DNA of 64,000 bases, taken from the NCBI GenBank assembly GCA_025769875.1, contig JAGFNK010000033.1, forward strand, positions 1 through 64,000, read 5' to 3'. Origin of the DNA: Russula earlei (Eukaryota > Basidiomycota > Agaricomycetes > Russulales > Russulaceae). Below the pieces are notes generated by a model. The model was not told where the DNA came from. It ran no database searches and saw only the letters and a list, made by a program, of their open reading frames with translations. Below, one piece after another: positions 32,561-44,939 of the stretch (within the stretch, counting starts at the first letter, position 1; each line of letters opens with the position of its first letter). Made by a program: the position numbers and the translations under genes.

Positions 32561-33063
32561 TGAAGCGAGCCAAACCAGGGCGCGCAGAGTTTGTGGGGCT
32601 GGACGGCGATCCAAAGACAGTTGTCTTGACCCAAGAGCAAGAGGAATGTAAGGAGGAGGAAGGGAGAAGAGAAGGAGAGGAGAGGAGAGCAAGATCACTC
32701 GTGCGTGGAAGTTTCTGACTGAAGGTAAGGGGAACTCAAGAAGACTGTATTCTTCCTCCTCTTTTTCTACTACAGAGTAGCTAGGTGTTTTATATACAGG
32801 AGAGAAGTACTAAGGATGAAAGGCATGAAAGGGAGATAGGCATGAAAGAGAATCAAGACTGGTCGAGATGGTTGAGGCCATGGTGAAAGGCCTGAGACGC
32901 GAACGCGTCACGTGTGCCGAGGCGTGGCGTGCGCACGTGGTTGGTGGCGAGGACTGGGCGATGCGATGCGAGGAAGGAGGCAAGGTGTGGGAGGAGGCCA
33001 AGCGTCACGCATCGCGCATGGTCGGAACGTGGTTCCGAGGCCAGCGATATGGCTCACCTTACA
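32561..33063 (-). repeat. Solo LTR C2 (503 bp), right inversion breakpoint
   Basis: Inverted copy of C1 at the same length. Its flanks are GGTG (32557-32560) and GTTC (33064-33067), which do not match each other but match, as complements, the left flank of C1 (CACC) and the right flank of C1 (GAAC). Confidence 0.9.
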
Positions 33064-34670
33064 GTTCTTAAAAGGTAAGAACCATCCTTGTAACACTTCA
33101 ATAAAGATTGAATAAAGTTCTCTTCTCATCTTAACTAAAAGTGCCTTGAGAATATGCCTTAGAAGAAGACGAAGAAGAAGATGCTATCACCAGACACATA
33201 TTAAGTCTAAATCTCTATCGAACTTGGGCCTCCACTGCATTCCCTTGTCACCACTCTAACCAACCTACATTACGTACCAGGAATTGAACCACCCCATGAA
33301 GATTTCCCTCACCTTATTGTCAAAGAATTCCTTGAAGTCTTACCATTTGGACAACTCCTAAGCCACAATGAACACACATTATATCTTGAAACCCTTAGTC
33401 GAACTCCTGCCACCAGCACAACAACAATTATTATATTGGCACCTTGCTCAAGCAAAAAACATTCAAGGACAACCAGTTGACTACCACTCCCTATGCTCCA
33501 GCAAATTAAACCTCTGGACCAGGATCATTCAACCATGCCATCATCTCATCATTCATTCCCTAAGAACAGGATATTGTCTGTTCTATTTGGCCTGGACATA
33601 TATAAGCTACTATTGCCTCACAATCCAGTTCTACCACCTGCATCTTAACAGGATACAAAGCAAAAATAGATCTTATATTCAACTTGCTATTGTCCCAGGA
33701 ATACACAACACTTTTGATTGGGAAACTAACTCTTGGTTATACAACACAGACTATAATCAACCTTGGGCAATTACCAGCCCAGACGCCTCATATACTGGTC
33801 CTCCTGCATACTATTCAGTTCCAGCAATCCTAGAAGCTTCAAGCCTTGCCCCTCAACCCCTCACACCAATTCAAACTACAGTCCCAACCAGCCAAGAATG
33901 TTGGTCCGCTAGTACAGAAGACACTGAGTCAAATCTGTGGACAACAAGGTGTAACTGCAAAACAGAGTATTGCACATGCAGCTATTGACCAGATACACCT
34001 CCTACTCCTGATGGAATTACTTTGTGGACACCAGGCAATTATCACCTCCCATTTCAGTAATTCTGGCTTCTTGCCACAGAAGACACACATTGTCTTGAGA
34101 TCTTATCATCACTTCCAGATCAGAATCTCCATCCCTCTGCACATCTTCTGAACATGCATGCATCTTCCAGTTCATATCACATCCCATCCTCCTCTCATAC
34201 CCAACATTGTTATCCCCCAGATAATGTACCCTTACCTCTGTACCATCCTATACCTCATCCCAGCACTGAAGATCAGAACTTTCAATCTCACTTATATTAC
34301 TGCTAGAATGATTTCTAACTGTATTTGATCACTTATTCCTATGTATATACATTGGTGATCTAATTACTATTAGATCCTTAGATTGTGTGAGATCAGTTTA
34401 TTGAGTGGGTGAGCATGCAGCATCCAAATGCACTTGCACATATGTGCATGAGAATGTCTGGATAAGTGAAGCTCAGTGTCTTGCATGCGAAAGTGATCAT
34501 ATTACCTAGATAAGATAAGCCAAGCTACTGTCTAGGTATGAGTCCACGGCACATAAGTAGAACAACTAAATGGACATACCTCAGTGTCTTGGCATGTAAG
34601 TGATCACTGAGGGAAACTACATAAACTATCCACTGGCTTAAGTAGACTACCATCGTGGGCTATCATGATG
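33064..34670. other. Decayed coding-like sequence, unrecognised
   Basis: An open frame at 33368-33988 (206 codons) and overlapping frames upstream (YVPGIEPPHEDFPHLIVKEF near 33270; EVLPFGQLLSHNEHTLYLET near 33335) suggest an old coding region with frameshifts, but no domain is recognised. A GTAAGA donor-like site at 33075 follows the junction with C2. 34150-34670 shows nothing. Confidence 0.35.
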
Positions 34671-34673
34671 GGC

Positions 34674-35068
34674 AGGAAGGGATAAGTTGACTCTGCTTAT
34701 AGTCAACTCAGTGGATAATAAAAGTAAAATATTTCAAGTGCTGAGTAGGGTCTGTTGCGGCCACAAATTATATTACATAAGTAATGACCTTAGTTGAGCA
34801 TGAAAAATGTGACAAAAAAGGTTAAATATGGAGAGTCTACTCATTCCGGCACAACTTTTAGCCAGGCTAGGGTAAATGTTGTGCCGGAATGAGTAGACTC
34901 TCCATATTTAACCTTTTTGTCACATTTTTCATGCTCAACTAAGGTCATTACTTATGTAATATAATTTGTGGCCACAACAGACCCTACTCAGCACTTGAAA
35001 TATTTTACTTTTATTATCCACTGAGTTGACTATAAGCAGACCTGACTTATCCCTTCCTGCCCGTTGTG
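34674..35068. mobile_element. Foldback element 2 (395 bp)
   Basis: Palindromic, same family as 29401-29805, ends CATGATGGGCAGGAAGG and CCTTCCTGCCCGTTGTG, flanked by TAT (34671-34673 and 35069-35071). Confidence 0.92.
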
Positions 35069-35071
35069 TAT

Positions 35072-35334
35072 GCAGGCCTGCAATCAAGGACAATTTAGCG
35101 CACCTAAAGATGACTGAACATTTGACCCTCAGTCACCTTTGCATGCACACAATTGGCATCAATTGCCTGCAGTCAATCTCAATCATGTGTGCTCCTTTGG
35201 GTTCCTCTGACAGTTCAGGTAGGCGGTAACACCCAACACTATTGATGATGATGATGATGATGATGATGGAATCCACGATGCAATTGCATACATAGATCCA
35301 CAGTGCTGAGGTGCATCTATACTACAGTCAACTC
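35072..35334. other. Start of segment U2 with a GAT microsatellite
   Basis: GAT repeats at about 35244-35270 precede the first bases shared with U1 (35263 matches base 1). The target dinucleotide TA of the pogo-like element is 35333-35334. Confidence 0.7.
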
Positions 35335-37002
35335 TCTCATAACCCATGCTGTGATAACCCATAATCTGTAATAACCCATAGAATTTCGTGTCCACCAATT
35401 GTGTTCCTAATTAAAACCCATAAACCTTCAATACTCAATAACCCATAGCTCAGCTCTTGTCCATAACCCATAATAAGCGCCCCACTAACCAAATTTGGTG
35501 ACCTCCGTGTTGAGAATTTGAACGTGCGCGTTGGGAAGGCGGGCCGGCAGACGTTGACGCATCGTCGGTCGTAGAAAGAGGTGATGAAGTGAGGGCAAAC
35601 TGACCGCGAAGTTGAGTGAAGAGAGAGAGAGCAAGAGGGTTGCATGCGAGGAGTTTTGAGAACAGAGAACACAACACTGATACATTTGCAGCTAATAGTA
35701 GGCCTTTTAATACATTTACAAGTACAGCTATCTAGGAGAGAAAATAAGAGTAGAGGTTTTTTAGGAGGTTTTGAGTCAGAAATGGAAGTGAAATAGAAAT
35801 GGAATCATACAGTAAGAAACATCGGACTTTGGCGGAAATAGTGCATTGCCTGTCTGTCTGGCCAATGCGCTTTCTCCGGTTTTGGTGCATGTTGGGACAG
35901 GGTAAGCAGGGCAGTTGATGAATGCAATAGGACTCACCTTTTTCCATGATTCAACTCCCCATGTGTGTGAGTTTTTATGAGTGCAGAGGTGCGCAATATT
36001 GCACATAACGCCATACAATGTCCGGAGGACCAACTTGGCCTCAAGGTGACCGAGTGCGGAGGACGTGGACGACACACGCGTATGAGAGATGCCCATCAGT
36101 GACGTCATCATAGAGAGCGATGCACGTGGGCGGGTAGGGGGCAGGCACATTGAGTCTTCAATGGTCCACGCAGGTTTCACTGTCGTGGGCGTTGGGACCT
36201 TGCTGTTAGACGCAGTACTCAGAGGCGTCGTAGCTGTCGAATTGATCCGGACGTTCTTGCCCAATGTGACATGTACACTCATCAAGGGTGGCTCGGAAGT
36301 CTTTCCCACAACCTTGGGCACGTCTTTGCTAGCATCGGAGAGGCGGGACGCTGGACACGATGTGCTCAGCAGGGAGAGTGTAGTTGACTCGCGACGGATA
36401 TGATTGACCTTGCTGGGTGCAGGAGTTGTGCCTGCGGTGCTTTTGACACTCATCCGGCGTTTTATCTGTGATGAATTTGTTTTGGACAATCAGCACTGGT
36501 CGAAAGGCGATGTGGAAGGGAAACTGACCAACTCAACCTCTTGCTGTTTTGAGTCCAGTGCGATGTTGAGGCCCTGCAAATCCTCGCAATCCCTCCAGCA
36601 TTTGCAACGAGTCCCGCACAACGCTGAGCTTGCTCCCCACAACCTCGTGCCATGTCAAGATGATGGCATCGCGGACAAGAGGCCAACTCGAGGGAGGCCA
36701 TTGCTGCGTCACTTGCCCTACAAAAATATCTTATCGATATTAATAAGCCATTTGCCCATCAGCTCGAAGCAGCTCTGGCAGGCTTTGGTCGAGGTCGACA
36801 GATCCGCCTTGATCAGGCCCAATTGATGCAAGATACAGTAATAACTGATTACTTTACATCAAAGTAACATAGCAGATTGTATATACAGGCTAAAACATGG
36901 AATTTGGGGTCTCTGTATGCACATTTCTCAAAACCCATACTCTGTAATAACCCATAGTTTTGGGTGTCCACGGACCACTATGGGTTATGAGAGAGTTGAC
37001 TG
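35335..37002. mobile_element. pogo/Tigger-like DNA element (1668 bp), non-autonomous
   Basis: Inverted termini CAGTCAACTCTCTCATAACC / complement, each followed by several ATAACCCATA subterminal motifs. TA duplication at 35333-35334 and 37003-37004; the empty site is TA at 62-63. CAGT ends and TA targets suit the pogo branch of Tc1/mariner. The interior (35690-36880) has no DDE transposase that I can find; a long minus-strand frame 35776-36489 and the opposite frame 36404-36826 are unrecognised, so it may carry captured sequence and depend on another copy. Confidence 0.85.
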
Positions 37003-37871
37003 TAGAATGTCAAGTATGTACAGAATGGATTGATGGCTATAAGTTACTACACAAAAATAATCACCATCTCCATATCACGTGCTAGCTATCTATTCAACTC
37101 CTGGTGCTGGTGAATGCTGAGAGCAAGCCCAGCAGGATTTGAAACTTTTGGGGTGACAGAGCATGACTGTCCAAATGAGGGCACAGGGATAGTTGACATC
37201 TTTTTGCAAAAAGTGTCACTGCTCCAGAAAAGGCAAGTGCCCCACCAACTTGGCTCCTCAAGGCAATTCCCATCAACTCCGCAATTGTTTTCAAATGCAA
37301 ATGATAATTACACACAATTCCTAAGTTTCATAATGGTGTATTCAAGAGTTAAGTACAACAAAATAAATAATATTTAAACTTAATCTAAGGGCTTGACTTG
37401 ATGCCAAGAAAGCTGGTGTTGTTAGGACCACATGCAGGACTCAGAATGATAGAACTCAGGTTCTATTATTGTAGACTGGCCTACTCAAAGGTACATGTTT
37501 ATAGACCAAAGTTGAGTAGCTAATAGAAAAGGAAAGAAAAAAACAAAGAGAAAAGAAAGAAAGGAAAAACCTAGAAGCACAACAAATCAAGTCAGAGGTG
37601 GGTGAGCATGCATGAAGGTGATTGCAATTGTGTGATGTGTATTGTGGGTGGGATGATGGTGGTGGGGTTGAGTGCATGGTGAGCATGCAGGCACTAGGGG
37701 AGCAGCTGTGGCATGTGGAGTGTTGTCTCTGCCATGTGTGCTGTGATGGTTCTAATTCCGGAGGTCCACCAGGGCAGTCCTGCATACCCTAGACCAGAGG
37801 AAAGAACATGAAGAAAAGAAAAAAGGAAGAAAAGAAGAAAAGAAAGGTAAAATGAAAGAAAGCACCTGAAA
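37003..37871. other. Host segment U2, no recognised gene
   Basis: 37005-37660 matches 64-739; 37660-37871 matches 31241-31034 inverted. Position 37660 is the uninterrupted target of A1 (GGTGG followed by GGTTGAGTGC). Confidence 0.85.
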
Positions 37872-38833
37872 TGTCATGAACCATTCTCCGGAGAGGGCCC
37901 TTGAAGGACCCTTCCTTATAGGAGGAAACCCAGCCTCTATGGTGTCACCCTGTTCACACGAGCAAAAGGGGTGAGTAGAGGTGTCCACAATATCGCGCAC
38001 GCATTGTTGCGCGAGCGATTCTCGGCACAATCGACATACAGCAAGCCCCACTTAAAGGCAACCCTTCTAGCAACAAAAGACAGCATTAGGGCCTTCCTAA
38101 GGACCCTTTGGAACGACCTTAGGAACTCTACAATAGGTACTAACCTGGTATCAAAGGCCCTACAACGTGTTATTAGACCAACTCTAATAACTATAGAACG
38201 AACTATAAGGCAACACTAAGGACCTTAATAGAAGTATTAGGGTCGACTCTAAGGACCCTAATAGAACTATATAAGGGCCTTATAAGATGTCACTATTCCC
38301 TAACCAAACTACAAGTCCTCAAATGACCGGCCCTAAACTAACTAACAGGAAATGAATCAGGTGCTTGCACGTGCACTAAAGCAGTGAACACGTGGACAAT
38401 GGAAGCTCTTACTCATCAAGAAGAGTCTTCTTACTCAGCAGCTTACTGAGCATGACTGAGCATGCTCAGTAAGCATCCTCCGACTTCTTACTCATCACTC
38501 TATTGTGCTTGATAACAAGGTTATGACTTGTTCCCTATTTAGCAGTTCTCTTGTAGTATATAAGCGCTCAATAAAGTAGCGGACAGTCCTCAGACTGTCC
38601 ATTTGTTTATGGCACTCTCCATTCCTGGGATACTCCTAAAAGGACCGTCCCCTTGTGACTATCCTGGCCTCTTCCCTGCGTGATTGCTCGACTCTCACAG
38701 TAACTATACCTCTCTGGTATCTGTTACTACTCTGGACTCTACTTCTTGCCCACGCGGTCTTGGACGTCTATCGACTCATCTTCGAGCTTATCCCTCACTC
38801 TTGAACTGGATAGTTCAACAGTGAGTCTTGACA
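37872..38833 (+). repeat. Solo LTR B3 (962 bp)
   Basis: TGTCATGAACC to GAGTCTTGACA, flanked by CTGAAA on both sides (37866-37871 and 38834-38839); the duplication is 6 bp, or 5 with one extra base. The empty site is in U1 near 31035. TATATAAG at 38557 is followed by GGACAGTC CTCA GACTGTCC (38581-38600). Confidence 0.93.
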
Positions 38834-38844
38834 CTGAAAGCCAC

Positions 38845-39339
38845 TGTCACCGACTGGGGGCAGTGTTGCTGACAAATTGGTTCACGCGCGAGACGAGCGC
38901 AGTGAGTTGAGCAAGACACTAAGTCTTTGCGAGTTTCGGGGTTCTCGGAGACGATATTGCCAAGGCAAATATGTTCCGCGGAGAGGGGAAGTCACGAATC
39001 AGTCTTCGCGTTTAAGAAGACTTATGAGTGAGAAGATTCTCAGATGATTTGCTTGAGGTCTTGCAAGCCTACAAGTTCCAAAGCGAGAAAACCAGTGAGA
39101 TTTCACAGGAGAACAAGCTTAGGGCTTGTCCTCATCGAATGGCAGTCTTATATACATGCAAAGTACTATATCAAATAGTATTCATGAGGTGGAAACGAGG
39201 CAATCGAACTAGAACACGCAGGAAATGTCTGGTACATGCAAGGCTATGGAAGAGTCATAAAACACGCGGGAAACTTGAGACATTTCTGGGTAGGCTTATC
39301 CGGTTGCCAGTCTGGTCCGATTCACCGGTCCTTGTGACA
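38845..39339 (-). repeat. 3' LTR of A2 (495 bp)
   Basis: TGTCACCGACTGGGGG to CCTTGTGACA. The polypurine tract (TTAACAAGGGGGT on the minus strand) is 39342-39354. Confidence 0.95.
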
Positions 39340-39350
39340 TTACCCCCTTG

Positions 39351-40613
39351 TTAAGGTCTAACCTGTGTAGGGGTGGACATTAGAGATGCAGCGATGAGTG
39401 TGGTAATGAAGTTGGTCTCGAGGAACTTGACATATTTTGTGTGCTTTGCATTGTCGATGTGGGGTTCTGCAGAGGTCTGCCCTATGTCCATGGTGATTGC
39501 AGAGAACACAGGTGGTAATTTTGGGACAATTGATGGTGTCGTGTCCCCCATCGAGACACCAGGAGCATTTGTTGGAAGTACGAGGAGGGAATTGATACCA
39601 TGGGTCTGCGATTGCTTCTTTGGCATCTTGTGTTCTTGTTCAGTTAGTTGTGGCATGGACTGGAATAGGACTCTGGGTTTGAGTCAGGTTTTGGCATTAG
39701 CCCTAGCCAATTTGACCTCACTGTCCCGAATCTCCCATAGCATGTCGTGATAGTGTCCTCTGGCCATGATGAGTTGGTTGGCCATCTGTCACGCCTTTTT
39801 AATGGCGAATCAATATCGAAGGACTTCGGCCTCGAGAGACAGATCTTGTTCGAAAGTGAGGGCTTCGTTGACAGCTTTAGTATTTCTAAGTCCTTCCTGG
39901 AACAAGAAGGCGTCTTTTGTAGTGAGGAGAGGACGAGGATAGGGGTCAGCATGAGCCCGAACTGAGATTCGATGAGTAGGACATCCAGGGCCATATGTGG
40001 CGATGACTGATGGGAATCCATTGGTTAGATTGGGTAGGACGAATCGTGGGGGAATGGTATCGTCTTCATTGCCTGGATCGGGGATCAAAACATCAAGTCC
40101 TAGAGTTCCTTCTATCCATCCGTCTCCTAGTTCTCACAGTTCAGCCACAGTATCCGTTCCAGGAGCTACAGGCATTACGTAGGCAGGTGGGGGAGTGTCG
40201 TTGTTTTGTAGTGGTACTGGGACAAAGTTTTCGTTGAGGAGTACCAAGTTATTTGGCTGTTGGAGGATAGGTGTGTCGAGTTGAGGAGGGATAGGAATGG
40301 GGTCAGGAGAGGGGGAACGAACATGATAGGATGGGCTGCGGATGATTGGGGAGTTAGTTCCTCTGATGGGGGAGCGATTGCCGAAGGCTTGTAGTATGGT
40401 GGGTAGAGTCTCTTCGTGCCAGAGCTCTTGGGCTTGTGCTATCATTGCTGCGTGTCGCGCTGCACGTCGTACTAGGAGTTGAGTGTTGATAGTTGCAGCC
40501 GTAGATGGAGACGGTTCTCTGGAGATTGGTAGAGGGATGAGAGTTGGGGTATATGGAGGAGTAGGGACGAGGGTAATGGAGGAGGCAGTGGGTGAGTTAA
40601 TGTTGGAGGACAT
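39351..40613 (-). pseudogene. ORF3 of A2 with two CCHC knuckles, broken by stops
   Basis: ATG 40613 (MSSNINSPTASSITLVPTPP), Ser/Pro-rich N-terminus, the conserved block GPGCPTHRISVRAHADPYPR near 39990, a helical region, then two knuckles (CSWCLDGGHDTINC and CVLCNHHGHRADLC, about 39565-39470). Stops occur after VAEL (near 40134), in the helical region (near 39810 and 39790) and after ANAKT near 39690, most at codons that are CGA/CGG-type Arg in the relatives. Confidence 0.75.
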
Positions 40614-42005
40614 GTCGGAGTGGAAAGGAAAGAGTGGTGAGGAGTGTTGGTTGAGAATGGTGACCTTTTTATGTGTTGGGTCGTCCAGCCGTAGCGGAGT
40701 AGAATTCCTTGAGAAGTCTGGGGGCGTTGAGGTCATGGTGGTCAACCCATGAGTCATCTGATGATGGGTATCCTTTCCAGTGTACGAGGTATTGAAGTTT
40801 ACGTGTTCGTCCAAACCTTCTGGCATCTAGAATGGCCTCGATCTCGTATTCTTCTTCGTTATCGATGATCGGAGGAGGTCGTGTGAACGGCGTGCCATAT
40901 TCCTCCGTTTCTGTATATGGTAGAAGTAGATTGACATGGAAAATGTCGTGTATTTTCATGGATGATGGAAGTTGGAGTTGGTAGGCGACTCTAGAAATCT
41001 TTTTTATGATGGGGAAGGGTCCATAACAGTTTGGGGTTAACTTGCGGTTTCCTCATGTCTTGAGGTTTTTGCCTTCTAACCATATGAGGGTTCCTTCTTT
41101 CATTTCCGGGTTGTCAGGTCTGGAGGGTTGTTGTTTACGTTCTAGAAGTTGTTGTGCATTGTATCTAGATTGTTCTAGTTCTTTGAGACGGTCGGTTGAG
41201 GCGGGGACGTTGTTGTCTTCAAGATTTATATTGATTTGGGGTTTGAATCCCATGAGTTCATGTGGCGATCGTTGTGATACTTCGTGCTTCCCATGAGTTA
41301 TGCGCATATTCTGCAATGGGAAGCATTTTTGCCCAGGAGTGTGGATGGGTCGTAGTCCAAGGTCTCGAATATTGTTGTAGCCAGGCGTTCGTTCTTTCGG
41401 TGTGTCCGTCGGTTTGAGGGTGAAATGCAGTGGACATGTTTTGTTTGATGCCTAGACTTTTGCATAACGCTTTGGAGAAGTTTGATGCAAATCGAGGGTC
41501 TCTGTCAGATATGATTCTTTTAGGGACCCCAAACCAGGGCACGAGGTGTTTCAGATACTCGTGTGCGACACCTGTTCCGTCGATTGTTTTGTTACATGGA
41601 ATGAATTTGGTCGCTTTGGAACATCCTTGGTCGACAATGGTGAGGATGCTGTTGAATCCTTCTGATTTTGGTAAATCAGTGATAAGGTCCATTGATATGT
41701 ATTGAAAGGGGCCTTGTTCAACGTGTGTGTCGAGTGGGAAGGTTGTGGCTTTCTTTCTTGGTAAATTGGTTTTGGATTCTTGGCATTTGGCACAGCCTTT
41801 CACATATTGCTCTACAAATTGTCGTAGTCTGGGTCCTTCGTAGTGTTGTTTGACTAAATCCCATGTGTTGGCTATTCCGGGGTGTCCTGCAGGTGGGGCG
41901 TCATGAAATTGTCGTAGGATTTCTTGTTGTTTGTCTAGTTTGTCAGGTAGGTAGATTTTCCATGTAAATATTTCAGGTGGGAGGAGGGTGGTTTTTTGTT
42001 CTTCT

Positions 42006-42018
42006 ACCCCCTTGTTAA
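42006..42018 (-). promoter_or_regulatory. Central polypurine-tract-like site of A2
   Basis: The coding strand reads AGACCTTAACAAGGGGGTA around this site, the same 19 bases as at its 3' polypurine tract (39342-39360). Confidence 0.6.
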
Positions 42019-42316
42019 GGTCTTTATGACGAGAAAGGGTGTCGGCGATTGTATTGGTGTGTCCCGGGATATGTTCCATAGTTAAATTAAAGTCTTGCAT
42101 GTATTGCATCCATCTTGCTTGTCGTCCAGTTAATTTCTGTGGTTCCTTGAAATATGTAAGATTTTTGTGGTCTGTCCTTATTTGGACAGGTTTTTCTGCG
42201 CCTAGAAAGAATGGTCGGCCGCTTTTGAGGCCAAAGATAATGGCAGCCAGTTCTTTATTGTGTGCATCGTAATTTCTTTCCGCATCTAGTAGTGTTCTTG
42301 AATAGAATGCTATAGG

Positions 42317-43272
42317 TGTCAGGACTCACTGTTGAACTATCCAGTTCAAGAGCGAGGGATAAGCTCGAAGACGAGTCGATAGACGTCCAAGACCGCATGG
42401 GCAAGGAGTAGAGTCCAGAGGAGCAACAAATACCAGAGAGGTATTGTTACTGTGAGAGTAGAACAATCACGCAGGGAAGAGGCCAGGATAGTCACAAGGG
42501 GATGGTCCTTAAAGGAGTATCCCAGGAATGGAGAGTGCCGTAAACAAATGGACAGTCTGAGGACTGTCCGCTACTTTATTGAGCGCTTATATACTACAAG
42601 AGAACTGCTAAATAGGGAACAAGTCATAACCTTGTTATCAAGCACAATAGAGTGATGAGTAAGAAGTCGGAGGATGCTTACTGAGCATGTTCAGTCATGC
42701 TCAGTAAGCTGCTGAGTAAGAAGACTCTTCTTGATGAGTAAGAGCTTCCATTGTCCACGTGTTTACTGCTTTAGTGCACGTGCAAGCACCTGATTCATTT
42801 CCTGTTAGTTAGTTTAGGGCCGGTCATTTGAGGACTTGTAGTTTGGTTAGGGAATAGTGACATCTTATAAGGCCCTTATATAGTCCTATTAGGGTCCTTA
42901 GAGTCGACCCTAATACTTCTATTAAGGTCCTTAGTGTTGCCTTATAGTTCGTTCTATAGTTATTGGTCTAATAACGCGTTGTAGGGCCTTTGATACCAGG
43001 TTAGTACCTATTGTAGAGTTCCTAGGGTCGTTCCAAAGGGTTCTTAGAAAGGCCCTAATGCTGTCTTTTGTTGCTAGAAGGGTTGCCTTTAAGTGGGGCT
43101 TGCTGTATGTCGATTGTGTCGAGAATCGCTCGCGCAACAATGCGTGCGCGATATTGTGGACACCTCTACTCACCCCTTTTGCTCATGTGAACAGGGTGAC
43201 ACCATAGAGGCTGGGTTTCCTCCTATAAGGAAGGGTCCTTCAAGGGCCCTCTCCGGAGAATGGTTCATGACA
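42317..43272 (-). repeat. Solo LTR B4 (956 bp) in A2 pol
   Basis: TGTCAGGACTCACTG to GGTTCATGACA, flanked by ATAGG (42312-42316 and 43273-43277). Confidence 0.95.
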
Positions 43273-44939
43273 ATAGGATGGAGTCCATCTTTATGTTCTT
43301 GGGAAATAACTGCTCCTATGGCAAATCCTGATGCATCAGTATCAAGGATGAATTGTTTAGTCCAATCTGGGGTTCGAAGAACTGGGTAAGACACACATGT
43401 GTCTTTTAGTGATTGGAATGCTTGTTGTTCTTTGGGTGTCCATTCCCATTGTTTATTCTTTTTCGTTAGGTCGTTGAGTGGTCTGGCTTTAATTGAGAAG
43501 TCTGGGATAAAGTTGCGATAGAAGTTGCAGAATCCAAGGAAACTTCGAACTTCTTTCAATGTTTTTGGTGTAGGCCAGTCTGCGATTCCTTTGACTTTCA
43601 CTGGGTCCATGGTGATTTTTCCTTCGCCAATAATTACTCCTAGGTATTCGACCTTTCTTTTATGGAATTGGCACTTTTCTGGTTTGAGATATAGGTTGTG
43701 TTGTCTCAATTTTGATAAGATGTGATTGACTTTAGATTTATGTTTCTTTTCATCGTTTTCTGTAGCGATGATGATGTCGTCCATATAAATCTTCAGCCAT
43801 CCTTGAGCAAGTTCTTCTTGAAAGATGTTGTCCATCATCGTTTGGAAGGTTGCTGGGGAGTTGGTTAACCCAAAAAACATTACCATTGGCTCGAATAATC
43901 CATCGCTGGTCTTGAAGGCGGCCTTCCATTCGTCTCCTTCTTTGATTCTAATATTGTTGTAGCCCCATCTGATATCAAATTTAGTAAAGAGTTCTTTGCC
44001 TGCTAGGGCATGTATTAACTCTGGGATCAAGGGAAGTGGGTAGACATTGGGTATGGTCCACTTGTTTAGGTTTCTATAATCTTGTACCGGTCGAAATTTG
44101 CCATCTTTCTTTTTGATCAAAAAGAAGCCACTTGCATATGGTGAGTTAGATCTTCTGATTTGCTTTAGCCACAGATTTGTTCAAGGAATTTTCCTTGTTC
44201 CTCTTTTTCTTTGGGTGAAAGAGGGTATACTCTGCAATTGATTGTTGTGGGGGCATCAGGTCTAAGATCGATAGCATGATCCCATTTCCTTGGTCCAGGG
44301 AATCTTTCCAATTTTTGTTCTTCAAAGACTTGGCCATAGGCATGATATTGGAGAGGGACTATTTGTTGCCAGGTCAGTTGCTTTGATTGTACTTGGGATT
44401 CTGCTAATTGTTGGGCAATTGTAGTCTTTCTCAGTTGAGTTTGTATCCAAAGTTCATCGCCTTCCTCCCATTGGTCGATGTTTCTTATCCATTCTGGTGT
44501 TTCTTTGTCTCTGGATAAGACTATTCTTCCCATTAGTGTTCCATTAGTCCAGTTGATTTTGGGGTTTCTTGATTCGAGGAAGGGGTATCCTAAGATTAGG
44601 TCGTCTTGTCCAATGTCTGCTATGAGGAACTGATGTTTGCTTTTTTGTCCTAGCAACTTTAGTTCCAAATCTACTGCTTGAGTAATTTTTCCTAGGTGAT
44701 TGGGAGTATTATCAACATTCTTCACTACTCTGGGTGTTGATAATCTTCACGTTTTCAGTCAAAGTTGTTTGGTTAGTTAATTTGGGAGATATGAAGCATT
44801 CGGTTGCTCCGCTGTCGATTAACGCGAATTTTCTTTTCGGCTTTTGAGGTTCCAACGTATATAGTCAAATTGACCTGCATTGACTTTTTTATAGTTTTAT
44901 GTACATTGGTACCTAAGGCCCGAGTGATCGCCAATATGC

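Noticed and set aside
35776..36489. Minus-strand 237-codon frame as the pogo-like transposase
   Set aside because: No helix-turn-helix or DDE motifs can be found in it or in its neighbours; kept only as unrecognised interior.
37971..38219. An 80-codon open frame (MSRGVHNIA...) repeated in all six B copies
   Set aside because: It lies in the U3 part of solo LTRs, and its apparent conservation follows from the near-identity of the LTR copies. Stops and shifts vary in B5. No sign of coding selection.
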